Assembly: GCA_003693705.1 (NCBI GenBank) | Contig: RBZT01000753.1 | Location: forward strand, 1-64,000 | Reading direction: 5' to 3' | Length of the DNA stretch: 64,000 nt | From: Polymyxa betae | Lineage: Eukaryota; Endomyxa; Phytomyxea; Plasmodiophorida; Plasmodiophoridae | Shown: positions 1 to 11,201 of the stretch, piece by piece | Layout of the letters: every line of letters starts with the position of its first letter | Position numbering within the stretch: position 1 is the first letter of the stretch | Position numbers and translations under genes: made by a program | The notes under the pieces: generated by a model | The model's input: only the letters and a program-made list of their open reading frames with translations | Told to the model about the DNA's origin: nothing | Database searches by the model: none

Positions 1-128
1 GTGGGATGGGATAAATTATGGAGGGAAAAGTGGGACGATTTTCCATACGCAAAACTATTCTACTAACGTTGTGGAAAGGGACCCTGAAGATCGACTGTAT
101 GATTGAGTGGTGGCAAAATCGTTCGAAT

Positions 129-749
129 TTAGCCTCTGCTTCCACAAAGAGAGCACAGCACAGACCTCGGATCTTTGAACGGGGCGCGCAGTGACATAAT
201 TGCTGTATAGTCTTGGACTGTCATGAAAGCGCGCTTGCGCCACCAAGTACTTTGTTGAACAGTCCAAGAGGTCAACACCTTGGACTTGTAGGAGGTAAAA
301 GCCCGAGTTCCAAATTTCGCTTGTAGCTCAAAAGCTATCCAGGATCTATGATCAACTTTACTGCATCTAAGGGATTGTTGAGATTTAGCAACCATTCTAA
401 AAAAGCAGTACCATTCTCTGCATGTATCCTCGCTTTCGCCAATGCATGCTCGCGGCATAACAGACGGTTTCAAGAGTTGCTGATCTGTTAAAGCATCGTA
501 TCGCCGATATTTGTTGCCGAAAACCGCAGAAAGATGCCGTGCCAAACGGGGAAACCGGTTGTGCTCTGTGAGGTGATCATCGTTCGAGCGAAGAGATGAG
601 CGGTAAGGAACACACGCTTGCCGAAACGTAATTAAGATAGAAACAGAACAAAGGGGCAACGTCACCAGGCACACAATCACATGGTACAGCAGTAACAGGA
701 CACGATCAGAATCAGGATCGAGGACGCCGGCCTCGGGTACGTCGCGCAC
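129..749 (-). CDS. Unidentified ORF with one N-terminal membrane segment
   Basis: This open frame encodes 206 residues. A hydrophobic stretch at about residues 16-43 could be a signal anchor. The rest is basic and Ser/Cys-containing with no motif I recognise. The frame is long for chance, but its composition is not distinctive, and the DNA upstream holds a TTTAGGG-like motif (about 774-782). It could be a real lineage-specific gene, one exon of a larger gene, or chance. No function is proposed. Confidence 0.3.
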   Translation of the reverse strand: MRDVPEAGVLDPDSDRVLLLLYHVIVCLVTLPLCSVSILITFRQACVPYRSSLRSNDDHLTEHNRFPRLARHLSAVFGNKYRRYDALTDQQLLKPSVMPRACIGESEDTCREWYCFFRMVAKSQQSLRCSKVDHRSWIAFELQAKFGTRAFTSYKSKVLTSWTVQQSTWWRKRAFMTVQDYTAIMSLRAPFKDPRSVLCSLCGSRG

Positions 750-1033
750 GACCGGGGTTTTCTGGGTTTAGAGTTTTAGGGTTGTCGAGTGATACGACAC
801 TCTGATCGCCGTTTTTGCAGTATTTCTAAAACGAAAAGTTCACGTGCAATCCAGCTGGTTTCAGCTAATGGCGGAGCTCTTGATGCAATAAATGCGGCAG
901 GTTTCTTGACAGCGACAAAAGTCGAAGTCTTCTGAGGCTGTGTAAGTGACGTGCTTTCCGGCAGCTTGATATCAGAATCTGCAAGACCGGGATTCCCGAC
1001 AAACGCGACAGTTTGTGCGCGAGTGAAGTAACA

Positions 1034-1992
1034 TTAGCCTACAATAGGAATTAGGTTTGCAAATTGACATTTAGTTGGACTTAACCTGTAAGGGAAGTTC
1101 TTCGCTTTCATTTGCAGCCATGAACAAATCGCAATTGTGGGACCTCCCATATCTTTGTCGGACGGGGAAGGAACAGGACTCCAGCCAATGTGATCGACGA
1201 TGTTTGGTTCAGGAGCTGCATTGGTGGTCGGAAAGTAGATCTCTTTTGGCACGGAACTTTCCCGTTTGCGACGATCAATGTCTGATCATTCACAGCTTGT
1301 TTAGTATCCTGTCGCAGAACATCTTCAGGAACTATAACCGGGTCATTGGAATGGGAATAGCTGAGTTCAACCATATCATACGGTATAGAAATTTAAGACA
1401 ATGAGATGAGTTTGCTGAAAAAAATCACTCACAGCAAGAGCATACCTTCAGACGAATCTGTAGGATGTGACTGAAACTGAAAGCTGCACGTCCGTTGCAG
1501 TAGAGCTGCACTATTGGAGGTCGCGCATTCATGACAAGAATGTTCGGCCCTCTATCGGCCCCAAAATTAGCAATACCACAATAGGAATCACCAAATCTTA
1601 CGTATTTCCATCATCATTGCGTGTTTTTGAAACAGCTCTTCGGTTCAATCCAATTCCAGGACCACAATCTCTTTCTGTCCGTAGACAGCAAAAATCCAAG
1701 CTTGTACGCCGGCCAGTTCTCTGGCTCTTATCAAAGATTCAGCAGCTGTATATCATTCCTTAGCTGTCAAACACATTTGCGGCTGTTTGCTTTCACAGAG
1801 CTTCAACTTTGCTGGTCCATATCTCAAATTGTGTCTAAGCTCAGCAACCAAGGCCTCGTTGGTCTTGTTAACGTGGTGTCACAACTTCCACGAATTATAA
1901 AGCGCGAATCATTGCACAATCTATCAACTTCACTGCAATGCCTGCTAACTATGATTCCGTTCACCACTTCATCGTTTAGTGCCTTATCATAA
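1034..1992 (-). pseudogene. Unresolved coding remnants or multi-exon gene, unidentified
   Basis: Read on the minus strand, several consecutive stretches look like coding sequence in changing frames. One begins DKALNDEVVNGIIVSRHC (near 1985). Others contain NEALVAELRHNLRYGPAKLK, ESLIRARELAGVQAWIFAVY and ECATSNSAALLQRTCSFQ. A last piece near 1250-1034 is rich in Pro and Asn. Some joins could be introns of only 22-33 nt, but other breaks have no GT-AG boundary. I do not recognise the product. It may be a decayed gene, a transposon remnant, or a gene whose exon structure I could not solve. Confidence 0.3.
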
Positions 1993-2333
1993 ATCTTTTG
2001 TTCATGAATCGCTTAAATTCGTCATGCTCGAACATCATCAACGTCCATAGTTCTGATTCTTCGTAAATCCCTTAGATCTGCACGGGTGGTTCAGATCAGA
2101 ACATTGGCAAATTTCGATGTTCAGGATCGATATTTGGAGCAAGCCTTTGTGTTGTAGAGCAAAGGAGCCGAATACCATCCTAGAACTTGTACTCCTTCAG
2201 ATTAATTCCAAGCAAATGATAATTTGATCGAGATCAAAATTCTGTTGGCTATACCGTTCATCTTCGTATTCCAAATCTTCAACTGAGCTCCATCGGAAGC
2301 TTGGAGAATCAAAGCTCGCAATGTAGGTCTCCG

Positions 2334-2412
2334 ATCGGGTTTGGGAACAACCCGAAAACCCGAGTTCGGGTTGGGTCGGGTTCGGGTTCGAGTTGAAGGC
2401 TGTACCCGACCC
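2334..2412. repeat. Degenerate CGGGTT-type simple repeat
   Basis: A low-complexity stretch is built from variants of CGGGTT and its complement (AACCCG), switching strand partway. It resembles in style the CCGG-rich degenerate array near 50.04-50.19 kb. No coding or regulatory role can be argued. Confidence 0.7.
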
Positions 2413-3776
2413 AAAAATTAATAAGCGCTTTGAGAAGTCCGTACGAAAGTGGCTCTCCTCAACGATATCAAGGATGAGGGTAACAAATATCTTGGTTTAC
2501 AATGTGAGGATTCAACAGTTAATCCTCTTGATTACTGGATGTCCCAGGAAAAACAGTTTTAAAATATTACTGCAGCCGCCAGAGACATCTCCTTTCTATA
2601 CAGCCGTGAATGGTGCGTGATTTACGACCCGGCGCAATCGGACGAAAATCGCCCGGTCGAAGAATTTACAATCACTGTCAATCGCATTGCTTGGTTACTA
2701 TGATGATGATGTAGCAGCTTGTCTTACCACATTGTTCATCCATTACCAAGCATTGAGATTGAGAATGAATGCAGACTGTTCGACCGGGGTATGATCACGA
2801 GCGGTGTTGAGCTCGCTGAGAATCTCAATAAATGACAAACGATTTGTAATAACGAAATCGAAGTGTTTTATTATGTTAGGGGAAGATAAAGGAGATAAAG
2901 TTGCGCGACCGCGCGACAACCAACACCAAACTGCAATACTGCATACTCTTAAACTGGCATTATAAGATTACAGAAACAGTAATAAAAATTAGCCAGATTA
3001 ATCGAGGCTACACGGGGCGATAGCCGCGGAATGCATCAGAGACAACGCGACCGAAGATGCTGATCTCTCGATAACCAGAAATCATGGTGGACGATTATCC
3101 CGAATGACTAGACTCTGAGGCAACACAAAGTCCCATGCTGGGCGATGTATTCAACATCTCTAGGACTAGAAGAGCTGTGACCTCCGAATATACAGATGTC
3201 AGCGAGCTAGATTCGTAGCTAAAATGAAATCACTGGCTTTGGAACCCGGCGCCTATCAACGTTTTCAAGCTATCTCATACGAGTAATCAAATGGACTCGA
3301 CACCACTCTGGACGAGGCATTTTGAAAGCCTTTTGTGCTTGTGTCTGGCCAGCAGGAACGTACTTTCGTCATCTTGTCTATAAACACGACTTAATTGAAT
3401 TTGTTTCTTTATATGATGTAACTTATTATTCGGCAATTTCCAATCTGAAGATACATTTGATTGACGGGTGGGTTCACAGCTCGGCGCATCAATCGCCGTT
3501 AAGGACTTGCAGCCCGCAGTAAACCACGAGTCCACGACCGAACTCGGGCCAGGATCGTGCTATCGATCATCTGAACTTGGACTTCCTCTGATCGCGATCA
3601 TAAATTCATAACACGAAAAGAAGGGCTTTGGGGCGCGGCCACCTCTCTGACGCACTGACACTGCAGGGTCTCGGGTCGGTATTTCACGGCTTAAACCTCC
3701 TTCCCATATCTATTGAACTGTCCAGAGCGATTCGTCGCTGTTAGCGTCGGCGGCATCGGCGTGCCGATCTGAGCCG
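2413..3776. other. Stretch without a recognised gene
   Basis: I find no convincing gene here. A minus-strand frame of 82 codons (3287-3535) has no recognisable motif. The last 150 bases run directly into the acyltransferase start and should contain its promoter and 5' leader, but no specific element stands out. Confidence 0.5.
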
Positions 3777-5049
3777 ATGACAAAATGGCCAGATTTAAAG
3801 GAGTTGGCGAATCGGGCGTTACAGCCTGGGATGCCATCCAGGACTAAGACGCGCGTTTGGTCGCGTTTGGAGTTGGCATTGGGTGAGGCCAGCGCGAACG
3901 AAGTGAAGGAGATCCTCGAGCTTCAGGAAGCTCTCGATCTTAGGAAGCATTCTCAGAATACTGCTGGACTATTAGAAGCACTCTGGGTTGCTTTTAAGCT
4001 GTTAGTGTGTCTAATTACAGTTCTAGTGCTTGCTCCAATAGAGATAATTGGTATTTATATGAGGTAAATTCTATTATGGTTTAATCAAATATATAGTGTC
4101 GCCTATCGCGTATTTCAATCCACTCTGGAAGAAGCTCGGTTTAAAAAATAACACCCTTCCTACTGAGATGCTGCAGTTATTAACATTTCGTTGGGCTTGC
4201 TGTTGTCTTGGTTTACAAGTAATCTGATTCTGATTGTCTCCTCAAAATCTGCCTAAATTATTGCTAGATTTGTACCGAAGGCGAGGAGCAGTTGCCAGAT
4301 ACGCCAATGATTTTCATGTATTCTCACGCTTCCAACCTGGATCCGATTGCCATCGGTGCTGTCACTCCTTTTCCGCTCAAGTTCATCGCCAAACGCATTA
4401 TATTTTATTTCCCGGTCTTGGGATGGTTATTCAAAGCTTATGGTCATATACCTATTGACCGCGCTAATCGCGAATCGGCCATTGAGTCGCTTAAATTCGC
4501 TGCAAGAAACGTGTGTCGCTCCAATGTTTCGATCGCAATTAGCCCAGAAGGTTTGCTGATTCTCGCGATTTATCTGGTCCCTCATCCAACTTCGAACATT
4601 CTTCGCCATCTTCGTTTTGCTAATGTTTAAGAATTTAATGCAGCCAAATGATGAGTTTCTTAGGCACGAGAAGCGTTTCGGGACACCTACAATCCTTCAA
4701 GAAAGGTCCATTTTATCTGTCGAGTCGATCACGACTACCGATCGCTCCAGTCGTGATTCTTAATGGATACGACAGGATGCCACCTGTTGGATATCAAGTT
4801 CCCCGCCCTGGCCGGATTACTATCCGCTACATGAAACCGATAACCGCCCACTTGGATGACCCCAATCTCGAAGTCGATGAATTATCCCGAATCGTTCGCG
4901 AGACGATGCTTCGCGGATTGGCTCAGGATGACGACGAGTCATTGCCAAGGAAAGTGTACAATTTCTATGAACCACTGTTTACCATACTTCCAGCAGCTCT
5001 CATTGTTATATATCTCTTTATACATCTCTACCTAAACAGATATTTCTGA
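3777..5049 (+). CDS. Membrane-bound 1-acyl-glycerol-phosphate acyltransferase family protein (PlsC/LPLAT)
   Basis: Four exons (3777-4050, 4097-4218, 4268-4550, 4664-5049) join in frame to 354 residues, ending TGA. The protein transfers an acyl group from acyl-CoA to a lysophospholipid, probably in the ER membrane. The family's HX4D motif is intact in SHASNLDPIAIG. The second block, SPEGTRS, is assembled exactly across the third intron. A hydrophobic segment near residues 80-95 and a C-terminal one (ILPAALIVIYLFIHLYL) suggest membrane anchoring at both ends. The first intron boundary could be 13 bases further on, but only the chosen one keeps the frame. Acyl specificity (LPA, LPC or other) cannot be read from the sequence. 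The next gene is convergent, 33 bp away. Confidence 0.88.
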
Positions 5050-5082
5050 TAGTTACACAATGAGGATTATCCATGAATTTTA

Positions 5083-8000
5083 TTAATCTTCGTCGCTTTC
5101 GGTTTCTTCATCATCGGATTCTTTCAAATATTCGATTAATTCAGAGGCCGATTGAACAAATTGTTGATCGCTATCCTCTAGGTCAGCCCACTCTAGAATA
5201 GCTTCCCCTGAAATTGCATCCAGTTGATATAACGCCTTCAGGGCGAAGGGGAATAGCAATCTATGGAGTGAATCAAAAGCAATTCGACATGAAGCGAAGC
5301 AGGCATACCGGTATGGTTTATCTTCGCATTCACATGCCTTAACAAGCCCACGAATGAAGAGAATGTGGTTTTCGTCGGAGCCTTGGCCGTATTTCTCTAG
5401 CAAAAAATTGTACTCACGAAGCAACCTGCTCAACGACTTTAGAACCGCAGTAGAAGGTTTCTGTGATTGAACAGGCGCTGGCTCGATCAAGTCAAAAACT
5501 GTTAGAAGAATGCAGGAGGCGTAAGTCGTCAGGCTGGCGTTGTCAGCGATCTTCAAATTCGCAACCTAAGAAAGGAGTTGATTCGTAAGCAGAAAATTAA
5601 CAATCAAAAGAACTGGCAAAAACAAGGCCTACTTCCAGAAGAATGTCGCTTTTATCAGCGATGTCTTGCTCTCGACATCGCTCAATGGTGGCTTTGATTT
5701 CGCGATAAAGGACGCTGGCGTTGTAGCCTTCTTCATCCCAGGCTGAGTCATCAACACCTTCCACATCGCTAACTTCACACTCGTCATCGCTGCCGAATGT
5801 CATCAGCGAGTCGTTATCGTCATTCTCGTCGCATTCCAACTCCGCAATCCTTTCGTCCTATTCCAACATCAGCAGCGGAAAATGGATTATTGGTTAACGA
5901 ACCCTGAACGCAATGGCGTCCTTATCAGGCGCCAACGAATTGCATGATATTCGGGCCAGCCTTAATCGGTCGATATCGCTCTGTGGTAGATCCTCCTCTT
6001 CCTCATCTAACATTTCCTCCACAGCATCGTCTTCATCGCCGGTATATAAACAGCCCGTGCCTACGTAAAGGATTATGGAAACAGCAATAAAAAGAGAAAT
6101 GCAACAATAACATGAAACGAAGTCAATTTCGAGTTAAACCAACGTAATCAGAGAAAACACAGGAATACAACAAATTGATTACCACCAAGTCCAAGGTCAA
6201 AAGGTGTAATATTGGGATCTTTGCCATCATCAGCCGAGTCAGTATGCCCAATACGAAGACGATCCAGTCCCATATCATCGATACCGAATTCGTGTGCAGG
6301 TCGTCTCTGGATGGGAACCCAGAGCTTTGTATAAGGCGGAATCTGAACGCCTCTTCCAATCTGAACACCTTCACCGACAATCGTCCCGCGACCGATATTT
6401 ACATCGCTGCCGATCTGGACATTTCGGGCGATAATGGCGCGATCGATAACTGTCCTATCCCCAACGGTGCTACCCGACCATATATAGCTACCTATAGACG
6501 ATTTAATCAAAGGCATCTTTGCATGTGAACCTTTTGATTCAAATGTCAACAGATCACAAATAAACCAAAAACGAATAAATAGAAGGAGAAGCACATAGGT
6601 AATGGTCCAGCATTACCAGTGCAGTAGACATCATCGCCAAGAGTAACGTTCCTATCGATAACGGTATCTTCGATGTAGGTTCGGGTCCCGATCTGGCAAC
6701 CACCGCCGATCACAGTATTACGCTTGATAACGGCCGACTGTGCGATTCGGGGCGTCGTCGTACTGGTCGAACCGATCTCCTTGTAAATGTGCAGCCTTTG
6801 GGTCGAATAGGCCGGTCTGGGGCCTAAACCATCGACCGAGAACCTTGATCCATTGCAATTCAGCAAACTATAAATTAAAAATTTTGGGAAACTTTAAACA
6901 ATCATCAGAGTGAAAAAAAAAGCTCTGAAAGCTTTCGGGAAATAAAACAGACATATTCAAGTAGATCCATACCCGAAAGCCCAACGTTCAATAATGTCTC
7001 GACTAACAGAATCGTATGTCTTCAGACAATCGACACGAGCGGCGTATTCATCATGTAGCAAATGAGCATAGACAGACGTGCTCATGATAGACGATCCCAA
7101 AACCTAATTGAGATGAAATCATTTTTTAATCGTTGAGGGAAGTATCCGAATGGGGCGAATTTGTCTGTCAAATTCTCGGCAGAAAAAAAGCGGACCTGTG
7201 AGAAAAAATCGGTCTCGATGTTCTGCAGGTCGAACTGGTCATTGAACAGGGTCAGTACGGCGGGCGAGCACACATAGATGCATGTGTTAAGCAGATCTTT
7301 GTGAAAAGTGACAATCGGGTTGTCGATCATGATATCAACATCGGCAACCAGACGCGATCGGCTCGATAACGGATTCTGATAGCCCAAGACTTTCTGGGAA
7401 GGCGATGCCAATGCCACCATCAGATTATCGCCATCTGCAGATGAAGAATTTAAAAGAAACCTATAGAAAAGAAGAAAGCAGATGAACAGCGTTAAAGGAA
7501 GAATAAAGGCAAGATAAAAGGCAAATGTCGTTCGCCACAATGACAAAAGAAACCTAGAGCATTGCCTGAGATTTGCTTTGAACAAAGATTGAGCGAATAG
7601 AAAGCGCGATTTGGAACTTAGCGATACAATAATAATAACAGAGAGAATTCATAAAATAATTGTTGACTTGAGCGAATTCGATGTTTAGGGGCAGCACGCT
7701 TTAAGACAACCGTCATGATGGCTTCAGGATCGTCAGCCGCACGTTTCTGATGGGCGGTGATGATATGATCCATATCGAGATCGGCGATGGTATCGGCACC
7801 CATGTAGATGAAGAAATCAGAGCGAATGATCTCAAGCTGATGGATGTGGCGAAAGACGTCACCGATGCTGGTGCAATTTTCGTTCACCATCAGGACGGTC
7901 ATTCGCATTGACGACAATGACGACCGAAGTGATTGGCAATATTCGCGAATCACAGCTGGGAACGCACGAACCACGATAAAGCATTCCTGGACGCCAGCCT

Positions 8001-8304
8001 TATGCAAAAAATACCTGAATATTTTTCAAAAAAAAACGGAAATAGGATGTAATTGAATCGGAGGAGAACTGAGCAAAAACTTTTGCTTCAAAGACGTTGA
8101 AATTCCGAAAAAGGATTACAGAGAATAGGTGATTAGCGGCAGGTTGACCAGAGGCAGAAGCGCCTTCGGCTGCGTCTGGGTCAAGGGCGAGAATTGTCGT
8201 TCAAAGCTGTCAGCGAGAAGCAGGGCCTGCAGGGGGACCTCGGCCTTCAGATCGGATCGGGACGTCGCCCGCGAAGACGCCGAGTCCTTCCTTCTAGCGC
8301 TCAT
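5083..8304 (-). CDS. EIF2B5: Translation initiation factor eIF2B, epsilon subunit
   Basis: Nine exons (8304-8120, 8014-7668, 7434-7196, 7103-6973, 6867-6617, 6530-6183, 6060-5903, 5857-5633, 5565-5083) join in phase to 788 residues, the usual length for this subunit. This is the catalytic subunit of the guanine-nucleotide exchange factor for eIF2 in the cytosol. The N-terminal half is a nucleotidyltransferase-like domain (PLQALLLADSF, PKALLPLVNLPLI). The middle carries hexapeptide left-handed beta-helix repeats (IGSYIWSGSTVGDRTVID and neighbours). An acidic linker leads to the C-terminal W2/HEAT domain, which ends with the acidic box ESDDEETESDED that contacts eIF2. Introns are 45-237 nt. It ends 33 bp from the convergent acyltransferase. 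Confidence 0.95.
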
Positions 8305-8566
8305 GGCGAAAATGCCAGAAGTTTATGGAATTCGCAGAACGAAACCTCATCTGCGCAAACGGCGCAATTCTTAATTCTGTTCAATGAAAAGAAATCTTGT
8401 TCGGAGATTCAATTGTGGTTTTCACGAAAGCGGGAACTCAGGATCGTCAGATCATGAAAGATTGAGGACCGAATCTCGTAAATGAAACCGGATTCTACAC
8501 GGACAGAAATAATCAAGCCAGAACGGCTCTTGCGAGCAAATAGTTTATTCAGGAAGATTCGAACAA

Positions 8567-10568
8567 TTAATGAAGATGGAAGGGCAATTTGAAGGTTTTT
8601 CCCTTGACGCGTTCAGCGAGATTCTCGCCGTTATACGAAATCAGGGGCGAAATCTCACAAAGCGCTTTCAAATCGTCAGTTTTTTCAAACGACCCACCGG
8701 CCGCTTTAATCATTGCAATATGGAGTTGTGAGACGGCCTGTCGAGCGGTCTCGGGAGAATCCGGTAGACCTTGGTTTGGTCCATTTTTGACAGCTGCAAA
8801 ATTGGCTTCACGATTCACCATGAACGCACATGGATTTTTAGCCAGAGCTAAACCGTCCTGAATTTCCTATTAGCCCAGAACGCTACAAACGTTCGATTCT
8901 TACGAAAATGAACTTTTCCAGTTTGCAGCCGTTGTTTTTCTGTGGCTTCACGACTTTACCATCACTATCAACAAACGGAATCTTTTTGTGGGCAACATGA
9001 TACCTGGACAAACATCAAATATGGTTTCGGAAATCCCAATCGTTTACGGAATGTCGAGGGCGATGGCGGTTTCTACGAAGCTCAAGGACAGGCAATGGAT
9101 GGCGATATTGGCGGCCCGATACACGAGCGACCCATCAGAGTTCTTGGCTTCCACTAACTGTTTCGGCAATTCGCTGTATTCAACTACAGCCGCTTTTCCA
9201 TCTTTCATGGCCAGCACGCCGACGCTTTCAGCTGGGTCGGTTTTCTCCAAAACCTTGTTCCCGAAATCAACATTGTTCATGGCACCTGCATTGAAGTCAG
9301 ATTTGAAAACTTTAAATATTCAACGAGCACCTAAAACATTAACTTTCAGAATTGCAAAACTAAAATGGTTTTACAGACAATATCCAATAAATTCAGGGTC
9401 TGCAACTTGCACAAGAACGTTATCGACTGAATAGATAAAGATGTGAGAGATTCCTCGACTTCTCATGTCTTGCGAGACGCCCGAATCGGCCATTGCCGAA
9501 TAGATGCCACCGTTCCCATTCGGGCTGCGGCTTGGCGTCGTAAACGATTCCATGACTGAATCATAGTTAAGCACGTTTCCGCCGAACTGACCAAGCGACT
9601 TAACTGATTTTCCCATCGGTTGTTAGGCAAGGCAAGGTTGCCTGCTGGAAGAAGAATACGTATTCTTGCGGGTATCCGAAAAAGTCTTTCGATTGAAAGA
9701 AATCGATTGTTGGCTGATGGGTTGCTGGAGATGTCATGATGTACCTAACACGACATTAAAAGACGTCTCCATTTCTTCGGAACCCATCAACCATGGAATA
9801 TATTCCCGAGAGCAATCTAAATCATAAAATTAACATGCAGAAAGACAGCATTCTCAGAGCGTTACCAAGGTCGTACACAGACGACGAGCCTTCACAGCCT
9901 TTCGCTGCGATGCTACGTAATGTTTGCAGGCGTTCCGCTTGCAGCTGAAACAGGCTCTTTCCAGAGGGCAGCCCGATATCGTACTGGCCTTTTGGCAGAT
10001 CCGAACCCAGACGAGTTCCCTAATAAATTCAAAAGAAAAAAGTTAACACACTGTGTGTTGAAGGGGAATGAAAAGGGAACTTGTTTGGAAGAGAAAGTAT
10101 AAAATTGCAAGGAAGTTGACCAAGTCTTGATCTTACCTGGCCGCCAGCCATCAGCAAAGCTGCCACCTTTCCTTCGGCTATGAGACCTAAGCCTGCTTTT
10201 GTCCATTTCGATCTGGTAGAGGCGTCCGCTTTCTCAGCAGACACCAAATTTTGAAATGGTTCGATTTTCGAAACAGCAGCGGAGACCTCACCTGCGACAA
10301 GTTCAACCTTTGCTTAATAATATTTTCGACAGCCTCCAGTCCAACCTTTGAGATTGGCTTCGATTACGTTGTATAGTTCATCGACAACTTTCAAGTCTAT
10401 CGCCTGTATGAAAACGTTAAGAAATGGCTGTTAAAAACCGGATCAAGAGTAGCGAACATTTAGGTTGGCGACCAGCTCAGCTTTCTGAGCATCATTCATT
10501 TTGCCCAATCCCAGAAAGACATGGCTCTGGTTAGAAAATTTCTGCTGCAAAGATGACAGGACGACCAT
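8567..10568 (-). CDS. UAP1: UDP-N-acetylglucosamine (hexosamine) pyrophosphorylase
   Basis: The enzyme makes UDP-GlcNAc from UTP and GlcNAc-1-phosphate in the cytosol, feeding chitin, N-glycans and GPI anchors. Pieces on the minus strand match the family in order: an N-terminal helical part ([20 protein letters not shown]), the nucleotide-binding signature [20 protein letters not shown] built across an intron, [15 protein letters not shown], the PNGNGGIY loop, [20 protein letters not shown], and a C-terminal part ending [10 protein letters not shown] before TAA. The ATG at 10568 starts a plausible N-terminus. At least seven introns are needed; one near 10.32 kb appears to be only 33 nt. I did not fix every boundary. 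It lies upstream of eIF2B epsilon on the same strand. Confidence 0.9.
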
Positions 10569-11201
10569 GATGGCTTGTTGGTGACTAGACGATATCTCTA
10601 TTGAGAATCCGATGGTCCAGATAATATCTTTTATCTCTCAGTTGTCTCTCTCTGAAGATATCTTCTTGTATGTCTCTATCTTTAGGGGTCCGCGTTAATC
10701 GCCATTCTTTGAGTAACGAAACTTCAACCTGGCATGGCTTGTCTATAAAGCAACACTATAGATACATTACTCGTATTTTATCGGCTCGTGACAATCTATC
10801 CCGTTTATTGAGGTGTTGCCGTGAAAGCAACAAATTCCAACTTTGAATTTGTTGTTGCTTCGATCAATCTGGCTGGCGTAGCTTTAGCTGGAATCAAACA
10901 CCACTATCTGTATCAATATTCCTACATAAACACAAATCTTCAGTTGAAATTGGATAAGATTAATACGATGTAGTTGATACTGAATGCACGGTAGTCGAGA
11001 TTCATTTCTGGTTAGCCGCACGTTTGTATGGGCCCTGTATAGTTGAGAGATGAGTACAGTATCATACATTAGACTGGTCACTGGTCACTGTAATGAGGGT
11101 CCCTTTTACTTATTATACGTAACCTGAGGGTAGCTCCATATCGTCCTCTCCTGCTCTGCTCCTTCGTCTCATCCTTCATTTCCATTCATTGCTAGTATAT
11201 C
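10569..11201. other. Divergent intergenic region between UAP1 and the CARMIL-like gene
   Basis: About 630 bp separate two divergent starts, so promoters for both should lie here. A pyrimidine-rich stretch with repeated TATCTC/TCTCTC runs (10.6-10.7 kb) and an inverted repeat around AACAAATTC/GAATTTGTT (near 10.83-10.85 kb) are visible. No gene or defined element can be supported. Confidence 0.5.

Noticed and set aside
2816-3150. Possible solo LTR beginning TGTTGA
   Set aside because: No second LTR, matching TG...CA ends, target duplication or adjacent retroelement coding could be found.
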